Below are positions 1 to 9,231 of a DNA stretch of 64,000 bases, piece by piece. This DNA is from Chloracidobacterium sp. GTDB taxonomy: Bacteria; Acidobacteriota; Blastocatellia; Pyrinomonadales; Pyrinomonadaceae. Below the pieces are notes generated by a model. It made no database searches, was not told where the DNA came from, and saw only the letters and a program-made list of their open reading frames with translations. Numbering within the stretch: position 1 is the first letter of the stretch; each line of letters starts with the position of its first letter. Both the position numbers and the translations under genes were made by a program. The stretch covers positions 2,232,001 through 2,296,000 of the forward strand of contig JADKKB010000007.1 in the NCBI GenBank assembly GCA_016720705.1. Direction: 5' to 3'.

Positions 1-341
1 AAGACAGTTCCCATTGACTTGATGATCGCACCGGCAAGCGGCCAGGTCAGGATCTCGGACTTGGCAACGAAAACACCGACCACCGCCTGTCGCAGAGCGG
101 CCATATCGGCGTAACTAAGGTGATTGCAAACCAGAAAATAAGGCGGTTTTGGCGGCGTGCCGATTATCTCGATCTTCATCCCGCAGATCTTTGTAAAAGT
201 CCAGGTCCAGCCATTAAAGATCATCTGTCGCCAGTAAACTTTGTTTGGAATGAGCAAATTTCCTACAAACCATATGACGTAAGCGCCGAGCGTCGACGCG
301 GCAAACATAAAGATTCGGATCGATGCTCGTATTGTCTTCAT
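1..341 (-). CDS. 1-acyl-sn-glycerol-3-phosphate acyltransferase family protein (partial, cut by window edge)
   Basis: Reading from the ATG at 341 gives 113 residues before the window ends. A hydrophobic N-terminus (about residues 8-31) is followed by the PlsC-family catalytic HX4D motif (NHLSYAD, His74 and Asp79) and then by a block typical of acyltransferase motif II (AKSEILTWPLAG, ending GTVF). The family transfers an acyl chain to lysophosphatidate at the inner membrane in phospholipid synthesis. The start lies 16 bases after the stop of the preceding minus-strand gene, so the two are probably co-transcribed. The C-terminal half is outside the window, so the exact substrate cannot be judged. 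Confidence 0.85.
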   Translation of the reverse strand, partial: MKTIRASIRIFMFAASTLGAYVIWFVGNLLIPNKVYWRQMIFNGWTWTFTKICGMKIEIIGTPPKPPYFLVCNHLSYADMAALRQAVVGVFVAKSEILTWPLAGAIIKSMGTV

Positions 342-357
342 TTAAGGTGGCGGCCAA

Positions 358-1221
358 CTATCGCTCAAGCTTTTTGAAATTGTATCGTAGCAAAACACGT
401 ATCGGCAACGTCTTGCCATTACGTTCGGCGGGACGCCATTGCATCGAGCGCACTGCTTTCAGTGCCGAGCCATCGAGGCCGAAGCCCGCCCATCTGACTA
501 CTTCCGCCGCCAGGATCGAGCCATCCGAGGCCAGAGTAAGTTCGATCTCGACGGTCGCGGCCACATCATAGAATGAGGCGATCGCGGTGTACTCCGGCTT
601 AATGCGCAAATATGGGATCGGCGAACGAAAATTGAGGGCACCCGGTGTACCGTCGGCGGGCATCTCCTCGATCTCGGCTGACGCCTGTTTGGCAGGAGCC
701 AGTCCGGCTGCCGCGATCGCCGCACGGATATTCGCCGCAAGCTTTGGCATTGATCCGATCAAAGTGTCCTCGGACTCCTTAATAGATGCGCCGTTGAATG
801 CGGAATTGGACCAATCGATAAGGTTGCCGAGCTTTTGCGATATCACAAATACGGAAGCGAACGACTCGTAATACTCAGGCCGTTCGAGCGCGGTCCGCCG
901 CATCGTCGCCGCGCGAATGATGATCAGATAGTCACATCCGACAGCGGTCGCAGCGACGCTCGACTGGCGGGCGGTCATATTAAATGGTGTTGTGATCGAT
1001 AATGCGTCAAATGCGGAGCGGCTTAATGACAGGTCGAGGACATCCGAGGTTTTGGCGAGTTCGTTCGAAAGCCCGTCGGCCGTCCGCTCGGCTATTCGAT
1101 TTGTCTCGGGTGTCACGATCGCGATCGTCTGTCCGGATGCCGCAGTGGCCCAAACGAGCAGGGCAAACGCTAACGCCGCGATCGCCGAACTACGGCTTAT
1201 GATAAATTGCAGCGATCTCAT
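358..1221 (-). CDS. Secreted protein with TonB C-terminal-type domain
   Basis: A 287-residue protein with an N-terminal signal-like segment (residues 8-30, ending ATAASGQ). The middle (30-190) is predicted alpha/beta and I do not recognise it. The last 85 residues have the look of a TonB/TolA C-terminal domain: a proposed Y-domain start near residue 205, a VEIELTLASDGSILAAEV strand pair, then the ALKAVRSMQWRPA helix and a final LPIRVLLRYNF strand. Such proteins are often called energy transducer TonB family, but there is no clear membrane anchor plus Pro-rich spacer, so a direct role in energising receptors is inference. It overlaps the upstream HD gene by 32 bases, which implies translational coupling. 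Confidence 0.7.
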   Translation of the reverse strand: MRSLQFIISRSSAIAALAFALLVWATAASGQTIAIVTPETNRIAERTADGLSNELAKTSDVLDLSLSRSAFDALSITTPFNMTARQSSVAATAVGCDYLIIIRAATMRRTALERPEYYESFASVFVISQKLGNLIDWSNSAFNGASIKESEDTLIGSMPKLAANIRAAIAAAGLAPAKQASAEIEEMPADGTPGALNFRSPIPYLRIKPEYTAIASFYDVAATVEIELTLASDGSILAAEVVRWAGFGLDGSALKAVRSMQWRPAERNGKTLPIRVLLRYNFKKLER

Positions 1222-2473
1222 CTTTTAGTTCTGCCGGAAAGCATACTCTGTGAATCCGATATCCTTGCTGAAGCCCTCTAACGGCAGAGGAGACCTCGGA
1301 TATCTCGCGGACCGACGGGCGGGCAAATCCATCCTCGACGAAAATAAGGTTTTTGGCATCGGCGGAATCCGTCGTGTAGAAATTGTATGCCGCGTCGCCG
1401 GTCTCGTCTTCGCTGACATAATATTTAATGTCAAAGCCGCGGGCTGACACGACGGCCTCGACCTCCCGCACAAACGAATGGATCTTGTCCGCCGGCATAT
1501 CCAGATCGAACGCAGCAAACAGCCGACGATCGAGAAATCTTGACGCAAGGTCCGAAAGTACCTGGTCCGCCGAGAATTGCCATTGCTTGATATGAAAGAA
1601 AACGTCGGTATCATCGAGTGAAAGATGTTCGGACAATGATAGACGCTGTTTTTGCAGGATTTTTTCGAATGCGGAACCGGTTCGGTGCCAGACATCGCCG
1701 CCGGCGGCGTACACATCGATCGCCCGTTTGAGCAGTGATTTCAGGACGGCCTCGGCCGCTCTCAGCGTTCGATGAAAATAGACCTGGCGAAACATATAGT
1801 AGCGAGCCTGCAGATAATCCTCGACCGCGTAAATTCCGGGTGCGGCAATGTATAGCCGATCATTTGCCTCATCGATCTCGATCGATTTGATTATCCATTC
1901 CAGGTCGTAGATGCCGTACTTTGCACCGCTCATAAGCGAATCGCGAAGCAAGTAGTCCATTCGGTCCACATCGAGTTGCGACGAAACAAGTTGTGTAAGA
2001 GCGAGCGGCCTGAAATCGCCGCGGATGATGCCGGCGACGTCCTCGGCTAGTTCGCGCGAAAAGCCCGAGAGCACTCGTCCGACATCAGTGTCGCCGCTCA
2101 GGATCGTGTCGATCGAAAACTGTTCGTGGTGAAATCCGAGGATAGACTCGATCACGTGAGAGAATGCACCGTGTCCAATGTCGTGAAGCAGGGCAGCGAC
2201 CCGCACCGCAGTTTGGTGCTCGTAACTTATTGTATATTTGGAGTTGAGCCTCTCGAGTGTCCTGGTAGCAAGATGAAAGGCGCCGAGTGAATGAGTGAAT
2301 CGCGAGTGTTCGGCACTCTGATAGGCGAAATATGCGAGGCCGAGTTGGCGGATTCGCCTAAGCCTTTGAAATTCAACGGTGTCGATCAGCGTTTCGATCA
2401 GTTTACCTTCGGCGGAACTATTGTCCAGCCTGATAATATTATGAACCGCATCTCGATAATTTCGTTCTGACAA
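1190..2473 (-). CDS. HD-domain phosphohydrolase (dGTPase/YdhJ-like)
   Basis: A 427-residue cytosolic protein of the HD superfamily. Conserved metal-binding features are RFTHSLG (His61) and LLHDIGHGAFSH (His97-Asp98, His101), followed by a long helical C-terminus. This arrangement matches the dNTP triphosphohydrolase-like group of HD proteins, whose members hydrolyse nucleotides or related phosphoesters; the true substrate is unknown. The start is TTG at 2473, supported by GGGAG seven bases upstream; no ATG lies near. The 3' end overlaps the next gene by 32 bases. Confident in the family, not in the substrate. Confidence 0.85.
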   Translation of the reverse strand: MSERNYRDAVHNIIRLDNSSAEGKLIETLIDTVEFQRLRRIRQLGLAYFAYQSAEHSRFTHSLGAFHLATRTLERLNSKYTISYEHQTAVRVAALLHDIGHGAFSHVIESILGFHHEQFSIDTILSGDTDVGRVLSGFSRELAEDVAGIIRGDFRPLALTQLVSSQLDVDRMDYLLRDSLMSGAKYGIYDLEWIIKSIEIDEANDRLYIAAPGIYAVEDYLQARYYMFRQVYFHRTLRAAEAVLKSLLKRAIDVYAAGGDVWHRTGSAFEKILQKQRLSLSEHLSLDDTDVFFHIKQWQFSADQVLSDLASRFLDRRLFAAFDLDMPADKIHSFVREVEAVVSARGFDIKYYVSEDETGDAAYNFYTTDSADAKNLIFVEDGFARPSVREISEVSSAVRGLQQGYRIHRVCFPAELKDEIAAIYHKP

Positions 2474-2807
2474 TTGCCACTCCCGCCCGCTAAAGGATCC
2501 TGTCCATTATCGTGGCATTTTGCCTCCGCCCGCAACTCAGGCTGACAATTTGCCTGAGCCGAGAGCCATCGAAACAATCAAATTGTGGCAATCCATCTAT
2601 TTGGAAAATCTTCAAAATATTGAATACGCTGTGACGACCGAAAGTAGCCCTGCTAAAAAGGAGAGATGTAAGTGTCAGTATTTACAGGCATTTAAGGGCT
2701 TTTATTAAACAAAGCGGCGAGTGGCAACAAAATTGCTTGTTTTACAGTGAACATATTGCCTTTTTTTGGCATTACCCTTCAACTTCAAGATTTATTGGGA
2801 GAAAAAA
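2474..2807. other. Intergenic region between divergent genes (HD protein and TonB receptor)
   Basis: 334 bases with AT-rich composition towards the receptor. A 62-codon open frame at 2520-2708 has no good start or ribosome site and no recognisable protein. The segment must hold the promoters for the two divergent genes, but no motif is clear enough to place. The receptor start at 2808 has GGGAG at 2797-2801. Confidence 0.5.
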
Positions 2808-5800
2808 ATGAAAATTCAGCGAACTATTAAAGTTATCTCAATGCTCATTCTTATCGCTTTTGCTGTGTCGGTCAGTATCGCACAGGAAACGGTAGGTGGT
2901 ATCGAGATCACTACTAAGGACACAACCGGAGCCGTTGTTCCCGGCGTCGTCATCACTGTAACCAGTGGTGCGGACACTGCCGGTTACAAACGGACCGTCA
3001 CAACCGACGGTTCGGGCTACGCGCGTCTTACACAGATGCCTCCGGGCGGATACATTCTGACGGCGGCTCCTATCTCAGGTTTTTCTGAGACTAGAACGAC
3101 CGCTCGTGTCGAACTCGGAAAATCGAGTCAGGTAACCCTCGAAATGGGCATCAAGAGCTCAGTCGAGGTCGTTGTTACCTCAGGCGATACCGTTGTTGAC
3201 ACCGGTAGCTCGGAAATTTCGACATCGGTCAGCTCAGCTAAGATCGAGTCGCTTCCGGTTGCAGGTAACTTCACCTCGCTTCTCAAGATCGTTCCGGGCG
3301 TCCGTCCTGAAGCTCTCGCCGGTGGTTTCACCATCGACGGTGCCAGCGGTGCTGAGAACACATTTGTGATCGACGGCCAGGAAGTGACCAACTATCGTAA
3401 CGCCGGTCTGAACTCGAACAACAACGTGCCTTTCGCACTCGTTCAGGAGTTTCAGGTCAAATCGAGTGGTTTCAACGCCGAGTACGGCGGTGCAACCGGC
3501 GGTGTGGTTAACGTTGTTACCAAGGGTGGAAACAACCAGTTTCACGGTGATATCGGAATCGGTTTTGAGCCTTCGAAACTTCAGGGCGGAAATCGTCCGG
3601 GCTTGAACCGTTTCACATCGGGCTCGGTCTCGAACACCACTTATGTCGCGACAAACGAGTACATTACGGCTCCGAAATCGCAGTACCTGACCACCGTTCC
3701 TTCGGTCAACCTCAGCGGTCCCATCCTCAAGAATAAAGTTTGGTTCTTTGCCAGCTATTCGCCGACGATGTTTTCGCAGACTGTTGACTCGGTTTATTAC
3801 AGCTCAGCCCCGTCCGCTACTCGTGCGGTCACCGGCGGCGAGCGATATACCGGCAAGCAGAGGAATGAATACAGTTTTGGCCGTATCGATGCTTCGCCGT
3901 TCTCGAAACTGCGTTTGACCGGTACGTTCCTTTATAACCCGCTTATCCAGCAGGGTGTTATCCCCTATGGCACCTATGCTATCGGCGGAACGACCTCGTG
4001 CGTCAATTTTGGCGGCACCATCGGCAGTCTCTGCGGCAACGATCTCGCTAGCCGTCAGGGTGGATTCCAGTCATCCAAGAACGTTACGGGTCAGGCCGTT
4101 TACACGCCGCTCAGCAGCATTGTTGCAACGTTCCGATACTCGCGTGGTTTCTTGAACGAAAAACTTGGAAACTACTTTAAGCCGTCTGGTACACGTTATA
4201 TTTGTACCTCAGGCAATGCAGCCGGTACCACGACGTTTGGTTCGGAAGCTTGTACGACCGGTATTAATGATCCTGCGAACGACCAGACCTTCAAGGACGT
4301 TTCGGTCCGCACCAATTACGAAGGCGATATGAGCTTCTTGTTCAACGCCGGCGGACGTCACGAACTCAAGGGTGGCTACGGTCATCAGGCTATCTACAAC
4401 GACCTGTTGAAGAACTTCACGACGCGTGTTTACATGCAGTACGGTCGTCCTATCGATAACGATTTCAACTGGAGCAACCTCGCAACTCCGTCAGCTCCGA
4501 TCTGTGCAGTAGGCCAGGTTGTCGGCTGTGTGCTCGGCCACGGTGCTCTTTATCGCTACGGCGAGAGAGGCGAAGGCAGCAATTTGAACCAGGCGATCTA
4601 TGTCCAGGACAAATGGCAGATCGGTCGACGCTTTACCCTGAACGTCGGTGTCCGTATCGAAAAGGAATCGCTTCCGTCGTTTAACGGTTTTGCTGCTCCG
4701 TTCGCATTTGGATGGGGAGACAAGATCGCTCCGCGTATCGGTGGTGCATTTGACGTATTTGGCGATGGCAAGACCAAGGTCTTTGGTAGCTATGGCAAAT
4801 TCTATGACCGTCTGAAATTCAAGATGGCACAGGGTTCGTTCGGTGGTAACTTCTACCGTGTGGACTTCTTTGAAATTGCTCCGAACAATGCGCCTTACCG
4901 CTCAGCATATACACCCTCGACAATTTTGGGTAATTTCACCGATCCGATCGGTGGTGCGTGTGCTCCGACCGGCTTTATCGGCAGCGGCCTCAGCCGTTGT
5001 CAGAATGACTACCGTGTTGCTTCGAACGTCCCCGGTGTTGACATCGAGGATGCCGGCGGCATCGACGTTAATCTGAAGCCGTATCAGCAGCGTGAATTCA
5101 CCTTTGGTGCTGAGCACGAACTTCACAAAAACTGGGTCATCAAGGGCCGCTATACCAATAAGAAGCTACTTGAGACAGTCGAAGATGCTGGTGCTATCAG
5201 TGCAACCGGCAGTGAGATCTACATTACGGGTAACCCCGGAAAGGGACTTCACGCTCAATTCCTGCAACAGTTTGGCTATGCCGAACCGTATGCTTCGGCT
5301 CGTCGTGACTACAACGCAGTCGAGCTTCAAATTGAACGCCGTCTGGCTGACAACTTCTACTTCAATGCTAACTACACCTATAGCCGCCTTCGTGGTAACT
5401 ATTCAGGTTTGGCTAACTCAGATGAAGCAGGACGTTCGGATCCGGGCGTAAACCGTAGCTTCGATCTTCCGATGATCGGATTCGTTGCTAAGGGTGGATC
5501 TGATTACGGTGCACTTGGAACCGATCGTCCGCATGTTGTTAATGCGTACGGCGGCTACAACTGGATCTGGAAAGGTACCGGTAACTCGACCGAGTTCAGT
5601 GCATTCCAGACATTCCAGTCGGGAACCCCGCAGTCGACCCTTATCAACTTTATCGTGCCGATCTTCTTGAACGGCCGTGGCGATATGGGCCGTACACCGA
5701 TGCTCTATCAGACGGATTTCAGCGTTTCACATCGCTACAAATTCGGAACTGACAAGAAGTATGCGGTCGAAGCTAACATTAACTTGATCAATGCATTCGA

Positions 5801-6062
5801 TCAGGCGACCGTGACAAGTCTTCAGACCACGCTTTCCAATATCTCCTTGGCTTCATTTGGAGCTGCTCAGGGATATGGTTGTGCGTCGGGTGACTATCCT
5901 TGTCTCTTGAACAAGTTTAATGCTGGTTCACTGTACACACAGATCAACACTAATCTGAATTCGAACCCCCTCGTGTTTAACGCTAAGAATAGCTCGTATG
6001 GCATGGCCAACGGTTATCAGGGTGGTCGTAATGTTCGTTTTGGTTTCAAATTTGTTTTCTAA
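2808..6062 (+). CDS. TonB-dependent receptor with N-terminal Cna-B/carboxypeptidase-regulatory-like domain
   Basis: 1084 residues from the ATG at 2808, which follows GGGAG; an upstream in-frame TTG at 2766 would spoil the signal peptide. Order: signal peptide (1-26, ending SVSIAQ), a Cna-B-like beta-sandwich (about 27-115, EITTKDTTGAVVPGVVITV), a plug domain (about 140-240, with LPVAGNFTSLLKIVPGV, FVIDGQEVTNYR and FNAEYGGATGGVVNVVTKGG), then a 22-strand-type barrel ending in an aromatic Phe (FGFKFVF), typical for outer-membrane insertion. This is the OmpA/Oar-like receptor type abundant in Acidobacteria; the ligand is probably an oligosaccharide, peptide or siderophore but is not readable. 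A strong terminator follows at once, so it is monocistronic. Confidence 0.92.
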   Translation: MKIQRTIKVISMLILIAFAVSVSIAQETVGGIEITTKDTTGAVVPGVVITVTSGADTAGYKRTVTTDGSGYARLTQMPPGGYILTAAPISGFSETRTTARVELGKSSQVTLEMGIKSSVEVVVTSGDTVVDTGSSEISTSVSSAKIESLPVAGNFTSLLKIVPGVRPEALAGGFTIDGASGAENTFVIDGQEVTNYRNAGLNSNNNVPFALVQEFQVKSSGFNAEYGGATGGVVNVVTKGGNNQFHGDIGIGFEPSKLQGGNRPGLNRFTSGSVSNTTYVATNEYITAPKSQYLTTVPSVNLSGPILKNKVWFFASYSPTMFSQTVDSVYYSSAPSATRAVTGGERYTGKQRNEYSFGRIDASPFSKLRLTGTFLYNPLIQQGVIPYGTYAIGGTTSCVNFGGTIGSLCGNDLASRQGGFQSSKNVTGQAVYTPLSSIVATFRYSRGFLNEKLGNYFKPSGTRYICTSGNAAGTTTFGSEACTTGINDPANDQTFKDVSVRTNYEGDMSFLFNAGGRHELKGGYGHQAIYNDLLKNFTTRVYMQYGRPIDNDFNWSNLATPSAPICAVGQVVGCVLGHGALYRYGERGEGSNLNQAIYVQDKWQIGRRFTLNVGVRIEKESLPSFNGFAAPFAFGWGDKIAPRIGGAFDVFGDGKTKVFGSYGKFYDRLKFKMAQGSFGGNFYRVDFFEIAPNNAPYRSAYTPSTILGNFTDPIGGACAPTGFIGSGLSRCQNDYRVASNVPGVDIEDAGGIDVNLKPYQQREFTFGAEHELHKNWVIKGRYTNKKLLETVEDAGAISATGSEIYITGNPGKGLHAQFLQQFGYAEPYASARRDYNAVELQIERRLADNFYFNANYTYSRLRGNYSGLANSDEAGRSDPGVNRSFDLPMIGFVAKGGSDYGALGTDRPHVVNAYGGYNWIWKGTGNSTEFSAFQTFQSGTPQSTLINFIVPIFLNGRGDMGRTPMLYQTDFSVSHRYKFGTDKKYAVEANINLINAFDQATVTSLQTTLSNISLASFGAAQGYGCASGDYPCLLNKFNAGSLYTQINTNLNSNPLVFNAKNSSYGMANGYQGGRNVRFGFKFVF

Positions 6063-6087
6063 ATAAATTTGTTTCCTAAAACCTTTT

Positions 6088-6119
6088 GGCCCGCCTGAGC
6101 GATCAGGCGGGCCTTTTTT
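6088..6119 (+). terminator. Rho-independent terminator of the TonB receptor gene
   Basis: A perfect 11-base-pair GC-rich stem (6088-6098 with 6103-6113), a GCGA tetraloop and six T residues, 25 bases after the receptor stop codon. Confidence 0.95.
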
Positions 6120-6237
6120 GCAACTTTGCTGCAGGTCGTACGCACATTGCTAATACGATATGCAGTCTCTCGCCGCTCCGCCGCTACATCGCAGCAAAGC
6201 CGAGTTTTCCATAACCAACGGTTTCTCGGTCAGGCAT

Positions 6238-6790
6238 TCAGTACTTTGTGGTGATCTCGACATCGACGCCGTCACCTTTCGGCACCAGCGAGTACGGCAT
6301 AACTATATATGTCCTGCTCCCTCGCCAACGAGTCGTTAAACCGGTCATTTATCTTTACCGCGATCAGTGGCGGAGCTGAACTCAGAGGCTATTTTAGTTT
6401 TGGATCTGGTCGGAAGTAGGGCGTCCAAGAGAAATAACCGTAGATCAAACCTCCGACGAGATGCCAGCGATCGATATCGAGCGGAGGCCCGATACTGATC
6501 AGGTCGTGCTTATTCAACGTATGAAGGCAGACAAAGGCAGAATGAAGCCGGCCCTGTTAACCCGGCACTAGTGCGTCGGGCGGCTTAATAGCGGTTTCGG
6601 TAAAGTATGCTGTGGGATATCGGTGGCCCTCGTCGGGCTATTGCTGAACGACCCGAAATCGGCGATCGAGTCGTCCTGACCTGCGAGTTAATTGCCGAGA
6701 GCAGTTCAACAGCACGAGCCGTTACTCTGAGCACCGACACGCCGTAGGAAACACATGCCGTTCTTCGATGACCCGAGTGCTCGCGGTCAT
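6238..6790 (-). pseudogene. Decayed minus-strand coding remnants in a gene-poor stretch (6120-6887)
   Basis: The 768 bases between the terminator and the TPR gene hold no intact gene. On the minus strand short stretches look protein-like in shifting frames: 6389-6556 (55 codons, containing GPPLDIDRWHLVGGLIYG and ending PYFRPDPKLK before a stop); 6238-6345 (35 codons, ending KGDGVDVEITTKY before a stop); and about 6560-6690 (containing TDIPQHTLPKPLLSRP before a stop). Between them lie stops and frame changes. I read this as one or more ancient pseudogenes; the family is not recognised. The alternative, chance open frames in noncoding DNA, cannot be excluded. Confidence 0.35.
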
Positions 6791-6887
6791 TTAAGGCTAA
6801 TGATGTCGCTGTGCCGACTCAAAATCGGCGAGCTAACCCAATATCGTGGAAGATCGAATAGGTTTTCGCGACCGCACGGGTCAGATC

Positions 6888-7895
6888 CTAGGTCTTAGAC
6901 CTAAACTGCTTGATCAATTTCTTTATATCCTCTTTATTTGGGGCTTCCGGGGCAACTTTCAAATAGGCCTCGAGTTCCTTGGCCGCCTCGGCATAACGAT
7001 TGAGGTCTCGACCAAACAGTAGGGCCAGTTGCCAGTGGGCATCCGCCGACGTACCTTCCGAGGCCTTTATGGCACGTTTGAGCGCCGTCTCGGCCTTTTC
7101 GTATTCTTTGGTAGAGCGGGTGGCCATACCAAGTAGCAGATTTGCCTCGACCGAGTCCGGACTTTCGACGAGAGCCTTCTCGGTAGCTGCAACAGCCTCC
7201 GGGAAGCTTTTCAGGGTAAATTTGGAGTAGCCGATACCGTACCAACAGTCAAAACATCGTGATTGCACTGCCAACGCCCGCTCAAAAATACCGATAGCAG
7301 TCGTATAGTCTCCCTTAGTGAGACGCAGATAGCCGAGCTTTTGGAGAGCTAGAAAATAGGTCGGAAAGGTGTCTACTGCTTTTTCGAGGCTAACCAGAGC
7401 TTCGGTCGGCCGCTGCCCGTCGATATCGTCGATCGCAGACTTATATAGTGCGGCCGCGGCCGGGGGCACATCTTGTGCGTAGACGACCGCATTTTGGAAT
7501 GGAATCTTGCTCGACTCTTTTCTCGCCTTCAGATAAATATCTTTTTGCTGTATGTCCGGTAACGACTGGCCTCGACTCCCGACTCCGGCTAACTCGACGT
7601 CCACGCTTTGCTCGACCAGCCCGGTTCCATACGGTAGGGCCTTGACTGTGTAACGGCCGTTGGGCAGATTTGGGAAATAATAGCGGCCCGACACATCCGT
7701 TCGGACGCGGCCCATCGTACGGTTAATATCGTTCGTCAGCTCTACCCAAACCTGCGAAACAGGACGGCGATCCGGGCCGAATACAAAGCCCGAGATCGAA
7801 CTCCTATTATCCGCCTGGCCAAAAGTTGTGGCAGCGGAAACGAACAGAAACAAAATTACAACCAGAAAACTAACCCGATAGCGACCACGATTCAT
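6888..7895 (-). CDS. Secreted TPR protein with carboxypeptidase-regulatory-like N-terminal domain
   Basis: 335 residues with a signal peptide (1-27, ending TTFGQA). Residues 30-115 form a Cna-B-like beta-sandwich (SISGFVFGPDRRPVSQVWVEL, then GRYYFPNLPNGRYTVKALP). Residues 145-330 hold about five TPR helical hairpins, e.g. ALQKLGYLRLTKGDYTTAIGIF and ANLLLGMATRSTKEYEKA. Such proteins act as periplasmic or surface scaffolds; the partner is unknown. The ATG at 7895 has GGGGAAAG upstream. It follows ribA by 25 bases, so the two may be co-transcribed although they share no obvious pathway. Confidence 0.85.
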   Translation of the reverse strand: MNRGRYRVSFLVVILFLFVSAATTFGQADNRSSISGFVFGPDRRPVSQVWVELTNDINRTMGRVRTDVSGRYYFPNLPNGRYTVKALPYGTGLVEQSVDVELAGVGSRGQSLPDIQQKDIYLKARKESSKIPFQNAVVYAQDVPPAAAALYKSAIDDIDGQRPTEALVSLEKAVDTFPTYFLALQKLGYLRLTKGDYTTAIGIFERALAVQSRCFDCWYGIGYSKFTLKSFPEAVAATEKALVESPDSVEANLLLGMATRSTKEYEKAETALKRAIKASEGTSADAHWQLALLFGRDLNRYAEAAKELEAYLKVAPEAPNKEDIKKLIKQFRSKT

Positions 7896-7920
7896 ACTTT
7901 CCCCTATTCAACCACTAACC

Positions 7921-8571
7921 TTAAAATCTCAATAAATGCCCCATTTTTTCCCGTTTCGTCTTCATATACTCGACCGACTCTTCCTCGGTAGCGACCTCGA
8001 TCGGGATCCGCTCAACGAGTTTCAGGCCGGCTTGCTCGAGAGCTGCGAGCTTGTCCGGGTTATTCGAGATCACCCGAACCTTGCAGAGGCCGAGGTCATA
8101 TAGTATCTCGGCACACTGCTGATAATCACGAGCATCGATCTCAAAGCCGAGACGCTCATTTGCTTCGACGGTGTCGGCGCCTTCGTCCTGCAGGGCATAG
8201 GCCCGGATCTTATTAATAATGCCGATCCCGCGGCCCTCCTGCTGCTGGTAGACGATTGCTCCGCGGCCTTCGGCATTGATCATTTCCATCGCCCGGTGGA
8301 GTTGTGGTCCGCAATCGCATTTGATCGAACCAAACACATCCCCCGTAAGACACTGCGAATGGATGCGGACCAGTGTCGGCACCTCGCGATCCATAGAGCC
8401 TTTGTAGAGTACAACAAATTCTTCGCTGCTGTTGAGCGATCGATAGCCTGCGATCTTAAATGATCCACGCTTGGTCGGAAGGTCCGCCGTCGCTACTCTT
8501 TCGACCGTCAAGTCCCGCTGCATTCGGCAGCATTCCTCAGTAGTTGCGGGCGGAATATTATTCTGTGACAT
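7921..8571 (-). CDS. ribA: GTP cyclohydrolase II
   Basis: 216 residues, the usual length for RibA without a fused DHBP synthase. It opens the imidazole ring of GTP to give the 2,5-diamino-pyrimidinone phosphate that starts riboflavin synthesis. The zinc ligands are visible as Cys74, Cys85 and Cys87 (HSQCLTGDVFGSIKCDCG), followed by the catalytic and GTP-binding block IVYQQQEGRGIGIINKIRAY and the C-terminal RVISNNPDKLAALEQAGL. The first 30 residues extend beyond the compact core. It stands alone rather than in a rib operon. Start at ATG 8571. Confidence 0.95.
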   Translation of the reverse strand: MSQNNIPPATTEECCRMQRDLTVERVATADLPTKRGSFKIAGYRSLNSSEEFVVLYKGSMDREVPTLVRIHSQCLTGDVFGSIKCDCGPQLHRAMEMINAEGRGAIVYQQQEGRGIGIINKIRAYALQDEGADTVEANERLGFEIDARDYQQCAEILYDLGLCKVRVISNNPDKLAALEQAGLKLVERIPIEVATEEESVEYMKTKREKMGHLLRF

Positions 8572-8708
8572 TTCTCTGCTGATGGGTAATTATAGAACTT
8601 CTGCCGGCTAAAAGCTACATTTCGTTTGACGCCACCATAGAGGAAAGGCACAAAAATAGCCGCCGGACGCGGTGCTGGCGGCTTGGTCAAGATCCATTGT
8701 TCCGGAGC

Positions 8709-9134
8709 TTAATTACTTTCTTTGTCGTCGCTGTCTGCGGTATCTTCGTCCGACGGCTTTTCTTCGTGTGCCATAACGGCCGAGTCGCCGTGGCCAAAAA
8801 GTCGCGATAGTATTCCGCTGATCGATTCGGACGCTTTGGCCGGAACATTCTCGACGGTCGCTGCCGATATAATGTCAGGCCCGTTAATGGCAAGCTCCAG
8901 CCGGACGAGTTCCACTGTCTTGGTGCGGCAAAATCCGCAGTCGGAAAGGTGTGTGACCAGCGGAGTTGCTTCGCGCATCGTCATATTGCCTTCAACAAAG
9001 GCTGCCAGCGTCTCCTCGTCGAGATGATTAGCAGTATCAAACGCCTGATCACCTGCCGAACGATCTAGCAAGAAACGCTCCAAAAGGCCCTGAAACCTCG
9101 TGTCAAACCCAATGATGTTTTCCGTGCTTCCCAT
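8709..9134 (-). CDS. Putative zinc-finger anti-sigma factor
   Basis: 141 residues. A short helical N-terminus precedes HLSDCGFCR (His62, Cys66, Cys69), the His-x3-Cys-x2-Cys core of zinc anti-sigma (ZAS/zf-HC2) domains, set in the usual LxAFVEGxMTxxEA...VxxHLxxC context. The C-terminus is acidic and low complexity (SDEDTADSDDKESN). There is no transmembrane helix, so it would be a soluble anti-sigma or redox sensor. It lies 90 bases downstream of a sigma-factor gene on the same strand, the classical sigma/anti-sigma arrangement. The partner assignment is inference from position. Confidence 0.7.
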   Translation of the reverse strand: MGSTENIIGFDTRFQGLLERFLLDRSAGDQAFDTANHLDEETLAAFVEGNMTMREATPLVTHLSDCGFCRTKTVELVRLELAINGPDIISAATVENVPAKASESISGILSRLFGHGDSAVMAHEEKPSDEDTADSDDKESN

Positions 9135-9231
9135 TTGCTGTAGAACCTCCCGATAGTTAGACGCAATAAACAGATCCTTTTGCGTAACTGCCGCCCGGAG
9201 GCTTAAATTATTCCTTCGTCACAAATAACAT

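Noticed and set aside
2520..2708. 62-codon frame before the TonB receptor
   Set aside because: Non-ATG start, no ribosome site, no recognisable protein.
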